The position numbers and the translations under genes are program-made. From Chloroflexota bacterium (GTDB lineage: Bacteria; Chloroflexota; Anaerolineae; JAAYEA01), in the NCBI GenBank assembly GCA_012689325.1, contig JAAYEA010000273.1:1-35809 (forward strand): a stretch of 35,809 nucleotides of DNA, read 5' to 3'. The notes beneath the pieces were generated by a model. The model saw only the letters and a list, made by a program, of their open reading frames with translations. It ran no database searches and had not been told where the DNA came from. Every line of letters begins with the position of its first letter. Position 1 is the first letter of the stretch. Shown here in pieces: positions 34,284 through 35,809 of the stretch.

Positions 34284-34301
34284 GCGCCGCGCCCCCGGCG
34301 C
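34284..34301 (+). terminator. Weak hairpin after the nitrilase gene
   Basis: GCGCCG (34284-34289) pairs with CGGCGC (34296-34301) around a 6-nt loop, followed a few bases later by only three T. It may reduce read-through into the NHL gene. I see no clear promoter in the rest of this 98-bp gap, so the NHL gene may be read from the nitrilase promoter. Confidence 0.35.
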
Positions 34302-34355
34302 AGGCCTTTCCGGCGGACCATCGCGATACGCCTGTCATTGGAGGATCACTTCACG

Positions 34356-35809
34356 ATGCTGCACCCGGCTGGGCGCACCCTCGGCACGCTGCTTGTGGCG
34401 GTGTGCGCCGCTCTGCTCTCCATCGGGCTGGCCATCTCGCCCAGCCTCACGGTCTCTTCCGCCCCTCAGGGCCAGTCGCCCCTGACCCCTGGCCCCTTGC
34501 CCACAAGCACCCCCACGCCTGCGCCGGACTATGGCTTCGTCGAGTCATGGGCGCCGCAAGCCACCGAGCCGGATGCGATCAACGACCCGGGCTGCCTGAT
34601 CTCGACGGGAGGGGCATTCTACCTGGCGGACACGGGCAACCACCGCATCCGAGTTTATGACGCTGCGTGGCAGTTGGTGCGCGAGTGGGGCACGCCCGGC
34701 GGTGGGCCAGGCGAGTTCTGGTTCCCCGAGGGCATCGCCGTGACGCAGGATCGCGTCCTGGTGGCGGACACGGGCAATCGTCGCGTGCAGGCTTTTACGC
34801 TGGATGGCGTCCATGTGGCCAACTGGGGTGTGAGCGGGCTGGGACGCCTGTCCATGCCCTGGGGCATCGCGGTCGATGGCGGGCTTGTCTACGTCAGCGA
34901 TAGCAGCACTCACCGTATTGTGGCGTTCAGCCTGGCGGGGGCTTTTCGTGGCGCCTGGGGCGGGGAAGGGTCGGCCAACGGCCTGTTGCGCGCGCCCCGC
35001 GGGCTGGCCGCGGCGGACGGCCTCCTCTACGTGGCCGATAGCGGGAACAACCGCATCCAGGTCTTCACCGGCGATGGCCTCTACGCCTCTCAATATGGTG
35101 GGCTGGGCACGGAGCCGGGCAGATTGCACCAGCCCTCGGGCGTGGCGCTTTCCGCCAACGCCATGTATATCGCCGACACCGACAACAGCCGTTTGCAGGT
35201 CTGGGATCGCCAAGGCCGGTTCCTCTGGGAGTGGCGAGGAGACAACGGGGGGCTGGTGCGCCCGCGCGGGGCGGCTCCGTCGTCGGATGGGGGCGCCTGG
35301 GTGGTGGATAGCGGCAATCACCGGCTGGCGCGGGTCATCCCGCAGGGAGGCGAGATCGCCCTATGGCCCAGAGAGGAGGGCGGAGGGTTCGGCGGGGCCC
35401 GCGCAATGGCGCCCGGGCCCGATGGCAACCTCTATAGCCTGAACCTGGAGGGCAGCCGCGTGCAGGTGCAGGGCTCAGCCGGCGAGCTGCTGCGCTCGTG
35501 GGGGGCGGTCGGGAGCGGGCCAGGCCAGCTCAGCGCGGCGCAGGGGCTGGCCGTGTTGCCGGATGGCCGCGTGTTCGTCGCCGATACGGGCAACAACCGG
35601 GTGCAAGTCTTTTCCAGCGTGGGCGAGTATGGCCGCAGTTGGGGAAGCGCGGGGAGCGGGCCGGGGCAGTTCGAGGGGCCCAAGGAGATCACGGTGGACG
35701 CGTCCGGCCGCGTGTACGTGACGGATGCTCGGCGCGTCCAGGTGTTTGACCTCGCAGGGCATTGGCTGGAGCAGTGGCCGACGCTCTATGCCGACCTGGC
35801 GGCAGGCCC
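34356..35809 (+). CDS. Exported NHL-repeat beta-propeller protein, 3' part missing (right edge)
   Basis: The frame is open from ATG 34356 (GGAGG about 11 nt upstream) to the window edge, 484 codons with no stop. An N-terminal hydrophobic segment (about 9-30) looks like a signal peptide or anchor, followed by a Ser/Thr/Pro-rich linker (about 33-58). The rest is a series of NHL blades marked by the A-D-T-G-N-x-R-V/I-Q-V-F motif. Copies begin near residues 91, 137, 181, 227, 273, 317, 363 (degenerate), 409 and 456, at very regular spacing of 44-47 residues. NHL propellers usually have six blades, so nine copies indicate a longer or double propeller. It is probably extracytoplasmic and ligand-binding. 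Partner unknown. Confidence 0.85.
   Translation, partial: MLHPAGRTLGTLLVAVCAALLSIGLAISPSLTVSSAPQGQSPLTPGPLPTSTPTPAPDYGFVESWAPQATEPDAINDPGCLISTGGAFYLADTGNHRIRVYDAAWQLVREWGTPGGGPGEFWFPEGIAVTQDRVLVADTGNRRVQAFTLDGVHVANWGVSGLGRLSMPWGIAVDGGLVYVSDSSTHRIVAFSLAGAFRGAWGGEGSANGLLRAPRGLAAADGLLYVADSGNNRIQVFTGDGLYASQYGGLGTEPGRLHQPSGVALSANAMYIADTDNSRLQVWDRQGRFLWEWRGDNGGLVRPRGAAPSSDGGAWVVDSGNHRLARVIPQGGEIALWPREEGGGFGGARAMAPGPDGNLYSLNLEGSRVQVQGSAGELLRSWGAVGSGPGQLSAAQGLAVLPDGRVFVADTGNNRVQVFSSVGEYGRSWGSAGSGPGQFEGPKEITVDASGRVYVTDARRVQVFDLAGHWLEQWPTLYADLAAG

Overview
The window is GC-rich, gene-dense bacterial chromosome. I read 31 protein genes, two of them cut by the window edges. I saw no tRNA, rRNA, CRISPR array, transposase or phage gene. 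Every promoter I could place is sigma-70-like (TTGACA/TATAAT type, 16-18 bp spacer), and GTG or TTG starts behind strong Shine-Dalgarno (SD) sequences are common. The gene mix suggests a Chloroflexota (Anaerolineae-like) chromosome: a MacAB-type exporter without an outer-membrane partner, many TPR and coiled-coil membrane proteins, cytoplasmic sulfatases, NHL propellers and several nitrilases. That placement is an inference from gene content, not a phylogenetic result.

Layout. (1) 1-3670: a leftward cysteine-rich protein (cut by the left edge) diverges from two rightward single-pass membrane coiled-coil proteins that end at a strong terminator. (2) 3675-10200: a leftward polysaccharide deacetylase, then a rightward set of ABC ATPase, HlyD/MacA adaptor, MacB-type permease, nitrilase and a small secreted DUF5666-like protein, closed by a second strong terminator. 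(3) 10209-15423: a leftward four-gene operon of sulfatase, Asp-box propeller, sulfatase and oligogalacturonate-lyase-like propeller, apparently for intracellular breakdown of sulfated, uronate-containing oligosaccharides. (4) 15514-21808: rightward housekeeping genes rdgB, murJ, a TPR membrane protein, a 38-residue membrane protein, nadK and recN. (5) 21944-31273: one long leftward run of nine closely spaced genes behind a single good promoter. In transcription order these are flavoredoxin-like protein, tyrosine phenol-lyase, a 720-residue six-hairpin glycosidase-like protein, a small exported protein, a TPR protein, a sugar isomerase/epimerase, a GH4 alpha-galactosidase-like enzyme, a GNAT acetyltransferase and a nitrilase. 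(6) 31340-35809: a leftward membrane glycosyltransferase, diverging from a rightward nitrilase and an NHL-repeat protein that runs off the right edge.

The most unusual parts are the nine-gene tpl operon, the cytoplasmic sulfatase/lyase locus, the very long adaptor hairpin with a two-cysteine tip, a candidate structured RNA at 8509-8598, and three genes where a promoter overlaps the longest-ORF start and so decides or questions it. Two back-to-back promoter pairs (around 15467-15542 and 33339-33414) have nearly the same spacing.
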